Made by a program: the position numbers and the translations under genes. Source: Belnapia arida (lineage in GTDB: Bacteria; Pseudomonadota; Alphaproteobacteria; Acetobacterales; Acetobacteraceae). Taken from it: a stretch of 64,000 bases of DNA. Position 1 is the first letter of the stretch, and each line of letters opens with the position of its first letter. Shown in pieces: positions 45,389-54,185 of the stretch. Where the stretch lies: NCBI RefSeq assembly GCF_016773205.1, contig NZ_JAETWB010000003.1:310001-374000 (forward strand). The letters are read 5' to 3'. Under the pieces are notes generated by a model. That model saw only the letters and a list, made by a program, of their open reading frames with translations, had not been told where the DNA came from and ran no database searches.

Positions 45389-46950
45389 CGCCCCATCATC
45401 CGCCCGAGCGCCGCAGCGAGCCCGGCCGCATCCCAATCCTGCCAGCGCCAGGCGACATGCCCGTCCGGCCGGACGAGATAGCCCGCTCCCGGCCGCGCCA
45501 GGCCGAGCCCCGCCAGTACCCGCGGCTCCTCGATCGCCACCAGCCTCACCCCCTGCGGCACCTCGATCTCGCCGGCTGCGAGGACGGCAGGGCAGGGGCC
45601 GATCATCGCCTGCACATGCCCCGCACCCATCGGCAGGCTCGGCAGCGTCGCCCCGACCGCGGGCCCCGCCGTCCAGACCCCCTGCTGCGGCGTCTGCAGG
45701 GGCGAGCGGGGGAAGGCGATGGCGCTGCTCTGCCGCGGGTTGACCAATCCCTTGGCGAAATCCTGCGAGACGGCGAGGCTCAGCGCCGCCTCCCGCATCA
45801 GCGCATGCCCCCGCGTCGGCGGCGTCATGAACAGCGTCGATTTCCGCGCCGCCCGGATGTTCTCCCGCGCCGCGTACACCCGTTCCTCGGAATAGCTGTC
45901 GAGCAGCGCCTCGCCTCCCTCGCCGTGCAGCACGGCGGCCAGCTTCCAGGCCAGGTTCCCGGCATCGTCGAAACCCGAATTGAGCCCCCGCACGCCGAAT
46001 ATCGGCACCAGATGCGCCGCATCGCCCGCGAACAGCACCCGCCCGTGCCGGTAGGCGTCGAGCGTCAGGCAATGCGCCCGGTAGAGGCTGATCAGCACCA
46101 GATCATACTCGGCTGGCTCGCCGATCGCCGCCAGATGCGCGTCGATGCGCGCCCTGACGGCCTCCTCGCGCTGCGCCGCCGCGGCATCCTCCACCTCGCC
46201 GAGCTGGTAGTCGATCCGCCAGATATCCCCCGGCTGCCGGTGCATCAGCAGGGTGGAGCCGGGATTGGAAGGCGGGTCGAACCAGGCCCGCCGCTCCGTC
46301 GGACTTCCCGACCTCAGCCGGATATCCGCGATCAGGTACCGCCCTTCATAGGAGTTCCCCTGGAGGGACAGGCCGAGCGCTGCCCTCGCCGGGCTCCGCG
46401 CCCCATCCGCTGCGACCACCCAATCGGCCGCGAGGTCGTATTTCCCCTCCGGCGTCCCGATCCGGAGCGTGACGCCCTCATCGCCCTGCACCAACCCCAG
46501 CATCCGGCTGTGCCAGCGGATCTCCACCTCGGGCCGCTCCGCCAGGGCATCGACCAGCAACTGCTCGGTGAAGCACTGCTGCAGGTTGAGCATCGGCGGA
46601 TGCCGCTGCTCCGGCCCGTCCGGCATCTCGAATTCCAGCACCTGGTGCCGCCGCCAGAAGCTCCGCCCCCGGCGCCAGGGCAGCCCGGCCCGCAGCAGCG
46701 GCGCCGCGACGCCAAAGCCCTCGAGGATCTCGAGCGACCGCCGGCTGATGCAGATCGCCCGGCTGCCGAAGCTCACCGCCCCGCGCGGCTCGACGACGAC
46801 GCAGCGCACCCCATGCCGCGCCAGCCCCGCGGCCAGCGCCAGCCCCACCGGCCCGGCCCCCAGCACCGCCACCGGCACCCGCTGCGGCCCGCTCACCGGC
46901 CGGTAGGGAAATCGGGGCAGGTCCTCATAGACCGCTTGGTCCAGCCCCAT
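45385..46950 (-). CDS. FAD-dependent aromatic monooxygenase (MhpA-like)
   Basis: The 521-residue flavoprotein has the PHBH-type layout: FAD GxGxxG motif VPVAVLGAGPVGLALAAGL, the DG motif VVAADGARSPARAALG and the GD motif GRVLFAGDAAHLVPIFGVRGLNSGFDDAGNLAWKL, followed by a C-terminal thioredoxin-like domain, giving the length of the MhpA/PheA group. Such enzymes hydroxylate phenolic substrates with NADH and O2, e.g. 3-(3-hydroxyphenyl)propionate. The ATG at 46950 is supported by an AAGG site. Neighbour on the divergent side is a PLP enzyme across 75 bases; downstream is the coupled DUF2783. Substrate unknown. Confidence 0.87.
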   Translation of the reverse strand: MGLDQAVYEDLPRFPYRPVSGPQRVPVAVLGAGPVGLALAAGLARHGVRCVVVEPRGAVSFGSRAICISRRSLEILEGFGVAAPLLRAGLPWRRGRSFWRRHQVLEFEMPDGPEQRHPPMLNLQQCFTEQLLVDALAERPEVEIRWHSRMLGLVQGDEGVTLRIGTPEGKYDLAADWVVAADGARSPARAALGLSLQGNSYEGRYLIADIRLRSGSPTERRAWFDPPSNPGSTLLMHRQPGDIWRIDYQLGEVEDAAAAQREEAVRARIDAHLAAIGEPAEYDLVLISLYRAHCLTLDAYRHGRVLFAGDAAHLVPIFGVRGLNSGFDDAGNLAWKLAAVLHGEGGEALLDSYSEERVYAARENIRAARKSTLFMTPPTRGHALMREAALSLAVSQDFAKGLVNPRQSSAIAFPRSPLQTPQQGVWTAGPAVGATLPSLPMGAGHVQAMIGPCPAVLAAGEIEVPQGVRLVAIEEPRVLAGLGLARPGAGYLVRPDGHVAWRWQDWDAAGLAAALGRMMGR

Positions 46951-47025
46951 GCCGCCTTCGCCCCCTTGGCTTGCCGAAACCCGGCATCGGCCTATCATCC
47001 GCCGCAATCCGGGAGGAACCAAGCC

Positions 47026-48177
47026 ATGTCCAGCGTAGCGGAGGCCGTGCGCCCCGCGGCCAGCGCCGCGCCGCTTTTCGACCCGCGGGATTTCCGCATC
47101 CCAGCCGGCATCACCCATGTCTGCGCCGGAGGCGAGACCGCCTTCCTCCACCGCCATGATGCGGCGCTGGCCCGCTACGCTGCCGACAAGAGCCGCGGCC
47201 CCCATGGCCGCCACGCCCAGGATGCCGAGGTGATGCGCGCCCGCAGCCTCGCCGCCGCCGCCTGGGGCGTGGAGCGCGGTGACATCGGCCTCGTCGCCAA
47301 TGTCGCCGAGGGCATGTCGATGCTGGTCGAGAGCCTCGACTGGCGGCCGGGCGACAACATCGTCGTCGATCCCGACGAGTATCCTTCCCTCGTCGCCCCG
47401 GTCGCGCTCCAGCGCCACCCGCACATCGCCATCCGCTACGCCCGCGCCAGCGACGCCGCGGCGCTTGCCGCCACGGTGACCGAGCGGACGCGGATGATCG
47501 CCGTCTCCCACGTCTCCTACCTGACCGGCGAGCGCTACGACCTCGCCGCGCTGCGACGCGTGGCGGACGCCGTCGGCGCCATGCTTGTCGTCGACCACAC
47601 CCAGGCGGCCGGCTACCTGCCGATCGACCCGCGCCTCGCCGACTTCGCCTTCGCCGCCAGCTACAAATGGCTGCTCGGCATGACCGGCACCGCCATCGCC
47701 TACTGGAACCGCGCCCGCCAGCCGGACTGGGCGCCGAGCACCGCCGGCTGGCACTCGATCGACGACATGGGCCGTCCCGACTACGCCGCCGGCCTCAGGC
47801 TGCTGCCGGATGCCATGCGCTTCTCCCGCGGCAACCCCGCCCATGGCGCCGTCTATGTGCTGGCCGAGGCGCTCGACTACCTCGCCGGCTTCCCGCCCGG
47901 CGCGGCGCAGGCCCATGTCCAGCGCCTGACGACGGCGCTGCTCGACCGGCTGGAGGCGGCCGGCATCCCGAGCACCACCCCGCGCGACCCCGCCCGCCAC
48001 GGCGCCAGCGTCTGCATCGCCAGCCCCGGCGCCGCCGCGCTGACCGAGGCGCTGGTGCAGCGCGGCGTTTGGGCCTGGAATGGCCGTGGCCGTATCCGCT
48101 TCAGCTTCCACGGCTACAACGCCATGGCCGATCTGGACCGCATCATGGAAGCGCTCCGGGCCGAGTGGCGGCCGTGA
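47026..48177 (+). CDS. class V aminotransferase-fold PLP enzyme
   Basis: A 383-residue PLP-dependent protein of the cysteine desulfurase/isopenicillin N epimerase type. PLP lysine is in FAFAASYKWLLGMTG; the cofactor aspartate lies in MLVVDHTQAAGYLPI, and ISHVSYLTGERYDLAALRRVAD-like segments match the fold. The C-terminal region has GRIRFSFHGYNAMADLDR. It could be an epimerase, lyase or desulfurase; no cysteine active-site loop (SxH/C-type) is obvious, so a desulfurase is less likely. GGGAGGA precedes the ATG. It heads the plus-strand operon that carries the hydratase/CoA-transferase/lyase genes, with the following Bug start overlapping its stop. Confidence 0.8.
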   Translation: MSSVAEAVRPAASAAPLFDPRDFRIPAGITHVCAGGETAFLHRHDAALARYAADKSRGPHGRHAQDAEVMRARSLAAAAWGVERGDIGLVANVAEGMSMLVESLDWRPGDNIVVDPDEYPSLVAPVALQRHPHIAIRYARASDAAALAATVTERTRMIAVSHVSYLTGERYDLAALRRVADAVGAMLVVDHTQAAGYLPIDPRLADFAFAASYKWLLGMTGTAIAYWNRARQPDWAPSTAGWHSIDDMGRPDYAAGLRLLPDAMRFSRGNPAHGAVYVLAEALDYLAGFPPGAAQAHVQRLTTALLDRLEAAGIPSTTPRDPARHGASVCIASPGAAALTEALVQRGVWAWNGRGRIRFSFHGYNAMADLDRIMEALRAEWRP

Positions 48178-49151
48178 GGCCCGGTCGGCGCGGCCTGCTC
48201 GCCCTCGGCCTCGCCGCACCCTCCCTGGCCCCGGGCCTCGCCCGCGCCGCCTGGCCCGACCGCCCGGTCCGCCTCGTCGTGCCCTTCGGCGGCGGCGGCC
48301 AGACCGACATCGTCAGCCGGGTGACGGCGGAGGCGCTTTCGGCCCGGCTCGGCCAGCCGGTGCTGGCCGACAACCGCCCGGGCGGCAACGGCAACCTCGC
48401 GGCCGAGACCGTCGCCCGCGCGGCGCCAGACGGCTATACGGTGCTGGTAGCCGGCGGCGGGACCACCAGCGGGCTGAACGCGTTGCTCTACCGCAACCTC
48501 ACCTATGACGGGATGCGGGACTTCACCCCGGTCGGCCTGTTCTGCACCACCGCCAACATGCTGCTGGTGCACACCGCCATCCCCGGCCAGGGCTTCGCCG
48601 AGGTGGCCGGCTGGATCCGCGCCAATCCCGGCCGCTTCACCTATGCCTCAGCCAGCGTCGGCGCCATCACCCACCTCATCATGGAGGATCTCGGCGCCCG
48701 GCTTGGGCTCGAGATGGTCCACGTCCCCTATCGCCAGAGCACCCAGGCCATGGCCGACCTGCTCGCCGGCCGCATCCATTGCCGGGCCCTTGGCCTGCCG
48801 GAGGGCGAGGCGGTGCGCGGCACGCCCTCCGTTCGCCCGGTGGCGCTGACCACGCCGGCACGCCGGCCCGAGTGGCCCGGCGTGCCCGCCATCGCCGAGA
48901 CCATCCCGGGCTTCGAGGCGGATGCCTATTTCGGCCTCGCCGTCCCGAGCGGCGCCCCGCCCGAGGCGGTGCAGCGGCTGAGCGAGGCGCTGAACGATGC
49001 TCTCCGTGACGAGACGGTGCGCGCCGCCTATGCCAGGGTCGGCGCCGATGCCGCCCCGCCCAACACCCCGGCGCAATTCGCCGAGCGCTGCCGCGCCGAT
49101 GCCGAGCGCTGGGCGCCGCTGATCCGCCGCCTCAACCTTACCGCCGAATAG
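48174..49151 (+). CDS. Bug family solute receptor
   Basis: The 325-residue receptor begins with GTG inside the preceding stop (GTGA). Leader RPGRRGLLALGLAAPSLAPG, then WPDRPVRLVVPFGGGGQTDIVSR, VLADNRPGGNGNLAAETVARA and LEMVHVPYRQSTQAMADLLAG identify Bug. One feature is odd: the usual APGG is GGGG here, which may alter the carboxylate pincer. It is followed after 9 bases by the dehydratase gene. No TctAB nearby. Confidence 0.88.
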   Translation: MRPGRRGLLALGLAAPSLAPGLARAAWPDRPVRLVVPFGGGGQTDIVSRVTAEALSARLGQPVLADNRPGGNGNLAAETVARAAPDGYTVLVAGGGTTSGLNALLYRNLTYDGMRDFTPVGLFCTTANMLLVHTAIPGQGFAEVAGWIRANPGRFTYASASVGAITHLIMEDLGARLGLEMVHVPYRQSTQAMADLLAGRIHCRALGLPEGEAVRGTPSVRPVALTTPARRPEWPGVPAIAETIPGFEADAYFGLAVPSGAPPEAVQRLSEALNDALRDETVRAAYARVGADAAPPNTPAQFAERCRADAERWAPLIRRLNLTAE

Positions 49152-49160
49152 GATTCCCCG

Positions 49161-50015
49161 ATGGAGCTGAGCAAGGAGCTGCAAGCCTGGGTCGGCCGCC
49201 GCCGCGTCGTCGAGGAGGATATCTCGCTCGGCACCGTCCGCCGCATCGCCGCCATGCTCGACATGGATCCCGCCGGCTTCCGCCAGGGCGAGGCCCTGCC
49301 GCCCCACTGGTTCGGCTTCTTCTGCAACGAGGCGTCGCGCCAGTCCGATATCGGCACGGACGGGCACCCCAATCCCGGCGTCGTCCTGCCGCCCATCCCG
49401 CTGCCCCGCCGCATGGGCGCCGGCCGGCGCGTGACGATCCCCGGCACGCTCCGCATCGGCGACATGGCCGAGCGCACCGCGGAAGTCGCCGCCATCGTCC
49501 CGAAGCAGGCGCGCACCGGCTTCATCACCGTGCTCACCATGCGCCACACCTATCGCGTCGGCGGACAGGTCGTCGTCGAGGAGGAGTTCGATGCCGTCTA
49601 CCGCGAGGCGCCGAAGCCCGGCGAGGCGAGCCCCGTCGCGCCACCCAACCCGGCGCCGACGGATGCCGCCTGGCGGGTCGAGCGGCACCTCTCCTCGCCG
49701 CTGGTCTTCCGCTACTCGGCGCTGACCTGGAACGCGCACCGCATCCACTACGACGCCGACTATGCCCGCGGCGAGGAGGGCTACCCCGCCACCGTGCAGA
49801 ATGGCGGGCTGACCATGCAGCTCCTGCTCGACGCCGCCGTCGCGCATATGCCCGGCCGCCTCGCCGGCTTCACCGCCCGGCTGACGCGGCCGATCTATGT
49901 CGGCGACATCATCACCCTCTGCGGCCGCGCGCCGGATGGCGGCAAGACGGCGACCTGGGTGCAGGACCGCGACGGCAATCTTTGCGGCCAGCTCGACTGC
50001 GAGTTCGCGGCGTGA
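49161..50015 (+). CDS. FAS1-like/HTD2-type dehydratase (mesaconyl-C4-CoA hydratase or itaconyl-CoA hydratase type)
   Basis: A 284-residue hot-dog protein with two fused hotdog domains: the N-domain (GEALPPHWFGFFCNEA, MGAGRRVTIPGTL) and the C-domain hydratase motif FRYSALTWNAHRIHYDADYARGEEGYPATVQNG, the R-hydratase His/Asp. This layout matches Meh (mesaconyl-C4-CoA hydratase) and Ich (itaconyl-CoA hydratase), which hydrate the CoA ester to citramalyl-CoA. It is followed by a CaiB-type CoA-transferase (GTGA overlap) and then a CitE-like lyase, the same three functions as in the ict-ich-ccl pathway. Substrate inferred from context only. Confidence 0.82.
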   Translation: MELSKELQAWVGRRRVVEEDISLGTVRRIAAMLDMDPAGFRQGEALPPHWFGFFCNEASRQSDIGTDGHPNPGVVLPPIPLPRRMGAGRRVTIPGTLRIGDMAERTAEVAAIVPKQARTGFITVLTMRHTYRVGGQVVVEEEFDAVYREAPKPGEASPVAPPNPAPTDAAWRVERHLSSPLVFRYSALTWNAHRIHYDADYARGEEGYPATVQNGGLTMQLLLDAAVAHMPGRLAGFTARLTRPIYVGDIITLCGRAPDGGKTATWVQDRDGNLCGQLDCEFAA

Positions 50016-51205
50016 GCGGCGGGCCGCTCGGGGGCATCAAGGTCGTCGATCTCACCACCGTCGTCGTCGGCCCGATCTGCACCCGCACCCTCGGCGACCA
50101 GGGCGCCGAGGTCATCAAGGTGGAGGCGCCGGGCGGCGACATCCTCCGCTACCTCGCCGCCGGCAGCCGCTCGCCCGCCATGTCGGGCAAGTTCATCAAC
50201 TTCAACCGCAACAAGCGCAGCATCGTCCTCGACATCAAGCAGCCCGAGGGCCTCGCCGCGCTGCGGCGCCTGATCGCTGAGGCCGATGTCTTCGTCTCCA
50301 ATGTCCGTCCCGCGGCGCTGGCCCGCGCCGGGCTCGACCACGCCTCGCTCGCACCCTCGAACCCGCGCCTGATCCATTGCGGCATCGTCGCCTTCGGCAC
50401 GGATGGCCGCTACGCCAACCGCCCGGCCTACGACCCAATCATCCAGTCCCTCTCGGGCGTCGCCGGCACCTTCGAGCGCGCCATCGGCGAGCCGCGCTTC
50501 GTGCCCATGGTGATGACCGACCACATCACCGGCCTCGTCGCCGCCCAGAGCATCGGCTTCGCCCTCTACCGACGCGAGAAGACCGGCATCGGCGAGGCCA
50601 TCGAGGTGCCGATGTTCGAGACCATGGCGAGCTTCGTCGCCTCGGAGCACCTCGGCGCCGCCACCTTCGACCCGCCCGAGGGCCCGAGCGGCGATGCCCG
50701 CCTGCTCTCGCCCGACTACCGCCCGCTGCCGACGCGGGACGGCTTCATCACCATCCGCCCGAACGACAACCGCCAGGCCTTCGCCTTCTTCGACGCCATC
50801 GGCCGCCCCGAGCTGAAGACCGACCCGCGCTTCGCTACGCCCATCACCCGCACGCAGAACGCCGCCGACTACTTCACCCTCCAGGTCGAGGCGCTGGCGC
50901 AAAAGACGACGGCGGAATGGCTCACGATCTTCGCCGCGGCCGATGTCCCCGCCGCCCGCTACAACTCCATCGACGACCTGCTCGAGGACCCGCATCTCGG
51001 CGATGTCGGCTTCTGGCAGGATGACGACCACCCGACCGAGGGCCGCATCCGCCGTACCCGCACCCCCGTCACCTTCCGTGGCGGCATGCGCGAGGCGACG
51101 CGGCCCGCTCCCCGCCTCGGCGCCCAGACGCGGGAGGTGCTGGCCGAAGCCGGCTACTCCGCGGCCGAGATCGACGCCATGCTGCAATCCGGCGCCGCCG
51201 CCTGA
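50012..51205 (+). CDS. CaiB/BaiF family CoA-transferase
   Basis: The 397-residue family III CoA-transferase starts with GTG in the stop of the dehydratase. Motifs: IKVVDLTTVVVGPICTRTLGDQGAEVIKVE (split over the first strands), NFNRNKRSIVLDIKQPEGL, ADVFVSNVRPAALARAGLD, and the aspartate nucleophile candidate in VPMVMTDHITGLVAA. It moves CoA to a carboxylic acid. In the operon it sits between the hydratase and the lyase and would activate itaconate, mesaconate or a related acid. Compare the CaiB at 11451-12656. Confidence 0.88.
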   Translation: MSGGPLGGIKVVDLTTVVVGPICTRTLGDQGAEVIKVEAPGGDILRYLAAGSRSPAMSGKFINFNRNKRSIVLDIKQPEGLAALRRLIAEADVFVSNVRPAALARAGLDHASLAPSNPRLIHCGIVAFGTDGRYANRPAYDPIIQSLSGVAGTFERAIGEPRFVPMVMTDHITGLVAAQSIGFALYRREKTGIGEAIEVPMFETMASFVASEHLGAATFDPPEGPSGDARLLSPDYRPLPTRDGFITIRPNDNRQAFAFFDAIGRPELKTDPRFATPITRTQNAADYFTLQVEALAQKTTAEWLTIFAAADVPAARYNSIDDLLEDPHLGDVGFWQDDDHPTEGRIRRTRTPVTFRGGMREATRPAPRLGAQTREVLAEAGYSAAEIDAMLQSGAAA

Positions 51206-51279
51206 GGATGCGGTCCGATGGCCGGAGCGCTGAGGGGCGCGCAGGGTTGAATCGGCCCGCTCAACACAAGGACCTTTCG

Positions 51280-52140
51280 ATGACCCTGCCGAACTGGCGC
51301 TCCCTGCTCTTCGTCCCCGCCACCGCCGAGCGCTTCGTCGCCCGCGCCCATACCCGTGGTGCCGACGTGATCATCCTCGACCTCGAGGACAGCATCCCGC
51401 CGCCCGAGAAGGAGGCCGCCCGCGCCGCGCTCCCCGCCGCCGCCGCCGCGCTGCATGCCGAGGGCCAGGCGCTCGCCGTTCGCATCAACCGAGCCCTCGA
51501 CCTCGCCGTGCCCGACATCGCCGCCGCCATCCGGCCCGAGGTCTCGGCGCTGATGCTGCCCAAGGTGATGGGGCCCGAGCATATCCGCCTGCTCTCCGAA
51601 GTGGTCGCCACGCGCGAGGCCGCGCTCGGCATGCCCCTCGGCCATACCCGCTTCATCGGCATCGTCGAGACGCCGCAGGCCCTGCCGAATCTCGCCGCCA
51701 TCGCGCTCGCCGATCCGCGCATGGCAGCGCTCGGCCTCGGCTCCGAGGATCTCTCGACCGAGCTGGAGGCCGTGCCCGGCGCCGACATGCTCTACCCCTT
51801 CGGCATGATGGTGGTGGCGGCGGCGCGCGGTGCCGGCATCCTCCCCCTCGGCTCCATCGGCGCCTTCGCCGATTTCCGCGACCTCGAGGGCTACCGCGCC
51901 AGCCTGCAACGTTCGCGGAAGCTCGGCTTCGCCTGCACCGCCTGCATCCACCCGGCGCATGTGCCGATCATCAACGAGGAATACGGCGTCGCCCCCGCCG
52001 AGGCCGACCGCGCCCGGCGCCTCATCGCCGCCTTCGAGGAGGCGCTCGCGGCCGGGCAGGGGGCCGTCGCATTCGAGGGCGCGATGATCGACCTGCCCGT
52101 CGTGGAACGCGCCCGCCGCCTCCTCGCCCGCGCCCGCTGA
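51280..52140 (+). CDS. HpcH/HpaI aldolase/citrate lyase (CitE-like) family protein
   Basis: A 286-residue CitE-like lyase: RSLLFVPATAERFVARA, VIILDLEDSIPPPEKEAAR, FIGIVETPQALPN and ALGLGSEDLSTELEAVP, and a C-terminal FACTACIHPAHVPIINEEY. It likely cleaves citramalyl-CoA or malyl-CoA to acetyl-CoA plus pyruvate or glyoxylate. ATG 51280 has AAGGA upstream; the 74-base gap from the CaiB gene is the only notable spacer in the operon. The first CitE-like gene at 10513 is a paralogue with a different N-terminus. Product inferred. Confidence 0.85.
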   Translation: MTLPNWRSLLFVPATAERFVARAHTRGADVIILDLEDSIPPPEKEAARAALPAAAAALHAEGQALAVRINRALDLAVPDIAAAIRPEVSALMLPKVMGPEHIRLLSEVVATREAALGMPLGHTRFIGIVETPQALPNLAAIALADPRMAALGLGSEDLSTELEAVPGADMLYPFGMMVVAAARGAGILPLGSIGAFADFRDLEGYRASLQRSRKLGFACTACIHPAHVPIINEEYGVAPAEADRARRLIAAFEEALAAGQGAVAFEGAMIDLPVVERARRLLARAR

Positions 52141-52172
52141 TGCCGGCGGGGCGCCCAGGGAGAGAACGACCG

Positions 52173-53225
52173 ATGCCAGACCACATCCCCGCCGAGGCCC
52201 TCCGCCGCTTCATGACCGGCATCTACGAGGCCGCCGGCGTCCCCGCCGCCGATGCCGCCCTCGTCGCCGGCCTGATGACCGAAGCCGACCTCATCGGCGC
52301 CGATGGCCACGGTGTCTTCCGCCTCGCCCAGTATGTGCGCCGCATGCGCGCCGGGGGCATGAACCCGCGCGCCACCCCGCGCATCGTCGAGGAACGCCCG
52401 GCCTCCGCGCTGATCGACGGCGACAACGGCCTCGGCCATCTGGCGACGACGATGGCCGCGCACACCGCCATCGCCAAGGCCCGCAGCCAGGGCGTCGCCT
52501 GGTGCGGCGTGCGCCACGGCAACCATGCCGGCCCCGCCAGCCTCTATGCGCGGATGGTGATGGAGGCGGGGATGATCGGCCTCTACCTAGCGGTCGGCAG
52601 CGCCAACCACCTGCCGCCCTGGGGCGGGCTGGAGCTGCTGCTCTCCACCAACCCCATCGCCGTCGCCGTTCCGGCGGGGGAGGAGCCGCCCATCATCCTC
52701 GACATGGCGACGACGGTCGCCGCCTACGGCAAGGTCAAGGTGAAGGCCCAGCGCGGCGAGCCGATGCCGGAGGGCTGGATGATCGACAAGCAGGGCCAGC
52801 CGCTCACCGACCCGAAGCGGGCAGGGGAGGGGCTGCTGCTTCCCATCGGCGGCTACAAGGGCTACGGGCTGGCGCTGATCTTCGGCCTGCTCGCCGGCAC
52901 GCTGAACGGCGCGGCGATGGGCCGCGACGTCGTCGACTTCAACGCCGACGACACCACGGTGACGAATACCGGCCAGGCCATCCTCGCCATCGACCTTGCC
53001 GCCTTCGGAGATCCGGGCGAGTTCCGCCGCCGTGTCGATGGCCTCGCCCGCGAGATTCGCGGCAGCGCTCGCCTGCCGGGCGTCGACCGCATCTTCCTCC
53101 CCGGCGAGCAGAGCGCCGCGACCCGCGCCCGCCGCGCGGCGGAGGGCGTGCCGATCCCGCCCCCGCTCCGCACCCAGCTCGACACGCTCGCCGACGAGCT
53201 GGGTGCGCCGAGACTAGGCGCGTGA
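52173..53225 (+). CDS. Ldh family malate/L-lactate dehydrogenase-type oxidoreductase
   Basis: A 350-residue Ldh_2 enzyme: DLIGADGHGVFRLAQYVRRM, WCGVRHGNHAGPASLYARM, LLSTNPIAVAVPAG and MATTVAAYGKVKVKAQRG, then GGYKGYGLALIFGLLAGTL. It oxidises 2-hydroxyacids with NAD(P). In this operon it might convert malate/citramalate-like intermediates. ATG 52173 has GGGAGA upstream. It precedes a Bug gene with GTGA overlap. A paralogue lies at 462-1511. Confidence 0.87.
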   Translation: MPDHIPAEALRRFMTGIYEAAGVPAADAALVAGLMTEADLIGADGHGVFRLAQYVRRMRAGGMNPRATPRIVEERPASALIDGDNGLGHLATTMAAHTAIAKARSQGVAWCGVRHGNHAGPASLYARMVMEAGMIGLYLAVGSANHLPPWGGLELLLSTNPIAVAVPAGEEPPIILDMATTVAAYGKVKVKAQRGEPMPEGWMIDKQGQPLTDPKRAGEGLLLPIGGYKGYGLALIFGLLAGTLNGAAMGRDVVDFNADDTTVTNTGQAILAIDLAAFGDPGEFRRRVDGLAREIRGSARLPGVDRIFLPGEQSAATRARRAAEGVPIPPPLRTQLDTLADELGAPRLGA

Positions 53226-54184
53226 TCCCGCGCCGGGCGCTGTCCGCGCTTCTCCTCCCCGCCACGGCGGCGGCGCAGGAGCCGGCCTTCCCGGCGCGGC
53301 CCGTCACCTTGCTGGTCGGCTTCGCCCCCGGCGGCGGCACCGACATCCTCGCCCGCCTGCTGGCCGCCCGGCTCGCGGAGGAATTCGGCCAGCCGGTCGC
53401 CGTCGAGAACCGCACCGGCGGGGGAGGGACCATCGCCGCCCTCGCCACGGCCCGCGCCCGGCCGGATGGGCATACCGCGACGCTCGGCACGGTCAGCAAC
53501 ATGGTGCAGGTGCCGCTCGCCATGCGCACCCCGCCCTTCGACCCGGCGCGGGAGGTGACGCCGATCGCGCTCGTCGCCGCCGTACCGATGGTCGTCACCG
53601 TCCCGGCGGCCTCCCCCGCGCGGGACCTTGCCGGCTTCATCGCGCTCGCCAAGGCGCAGCCCGGCCGGCTCAACTTCGCCAGCAACGGCGTCGGCACCAG
53701 CCAGCACCTCGCCGCCGAGCTCTTCATGCAGGCGACGGGGGTGCGGATGGTCCACGTCCCCTATCGGGGCAGTGGCCAGGTGGTGATGGATCTCGCCCAG
53801 GGCGTGGTCGACGTGAATTTCGACACGCTCTCCTCCGTCCTCCCCGGCATCCGCCAGGGCCTGCTGCGCGGCCTCGCCGTCACCACCGCCCGCCGCGCCG
53901 CCGCCCTGCCGGAACTGCCGACGGTGGTGGAGAGCGGCGTCCCGGGCTACGACCTCGATGTCTGGTACATGCTCTACGGCCCCGCCGGGCTGGCGGAGCC
54001 CGTCCTCCGCCGCTGGTCCGCCGCGGCGACGCGGGTGCTCGCCGAGCCCACCCTGCAGGCCCGCCTGCGCGAGTCCGGCTTCGACCCCGCCGGCGGCACC
54101 CCGGACGAGGCCGCCTCCCTCGTCCGCGCCGAGATCGCCCGCTATGGCGAGGCGATCCGACGGGCGGGAATCCAACTCGACTGA
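53222..54184 (+). CDS. Bug family solute receptor
   Basis: The 320-residue receptor starts with GTG overlapping the Ldh stop. A short leader (IPRRALSALLLPATAAAQ) is followed by FPARPVTLLVGFAPGGGTDILAR, VENRTGGGGTIAALATARA and VRMVHVPYRGSGQVVMDLAQG. It ends the catabolic operon; the second Bug in the same transcript suggests two related ligands or a redundant capture system. No permease nearby. Confidence 0.9.
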   Translation: MIPRRALSALLLPATAAAQEPAFPARPVTLLVGFAPGGGTDILARLLAARLAEEFGQPVAVENRTGGGGTIAALATARARPDGHTATLGTVSNMVQVPLAMRTPPFDPAREVTPIALVAAVPMVVTVPAASPARDLAGFIALAKAQPGRLNFASNGVGTSQHLAAELFMQATGVRMVHVPYRGSGQVVMDLAQGVVDVNFDTLSSVLPGIRQGLLRGLAVTTARRAAALPELPTVVESGVPGYDLDVWYMLYGPAGLAEPVLRRWSAAATRVLAEPTLQARLRESGFDPAGGTPDEAASLVRAEIARYGEAIRRAGIQLD

Positions 54185-54185
54185 G

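Noticed and set aside
45385-48219. Fusion of the monooxygenase with an upstream 423-codon extension.
   Set aside because: The extension is antisense to the PLP enzyme; the flavoprotein begins at ATG 46950 just before its FAD motif.
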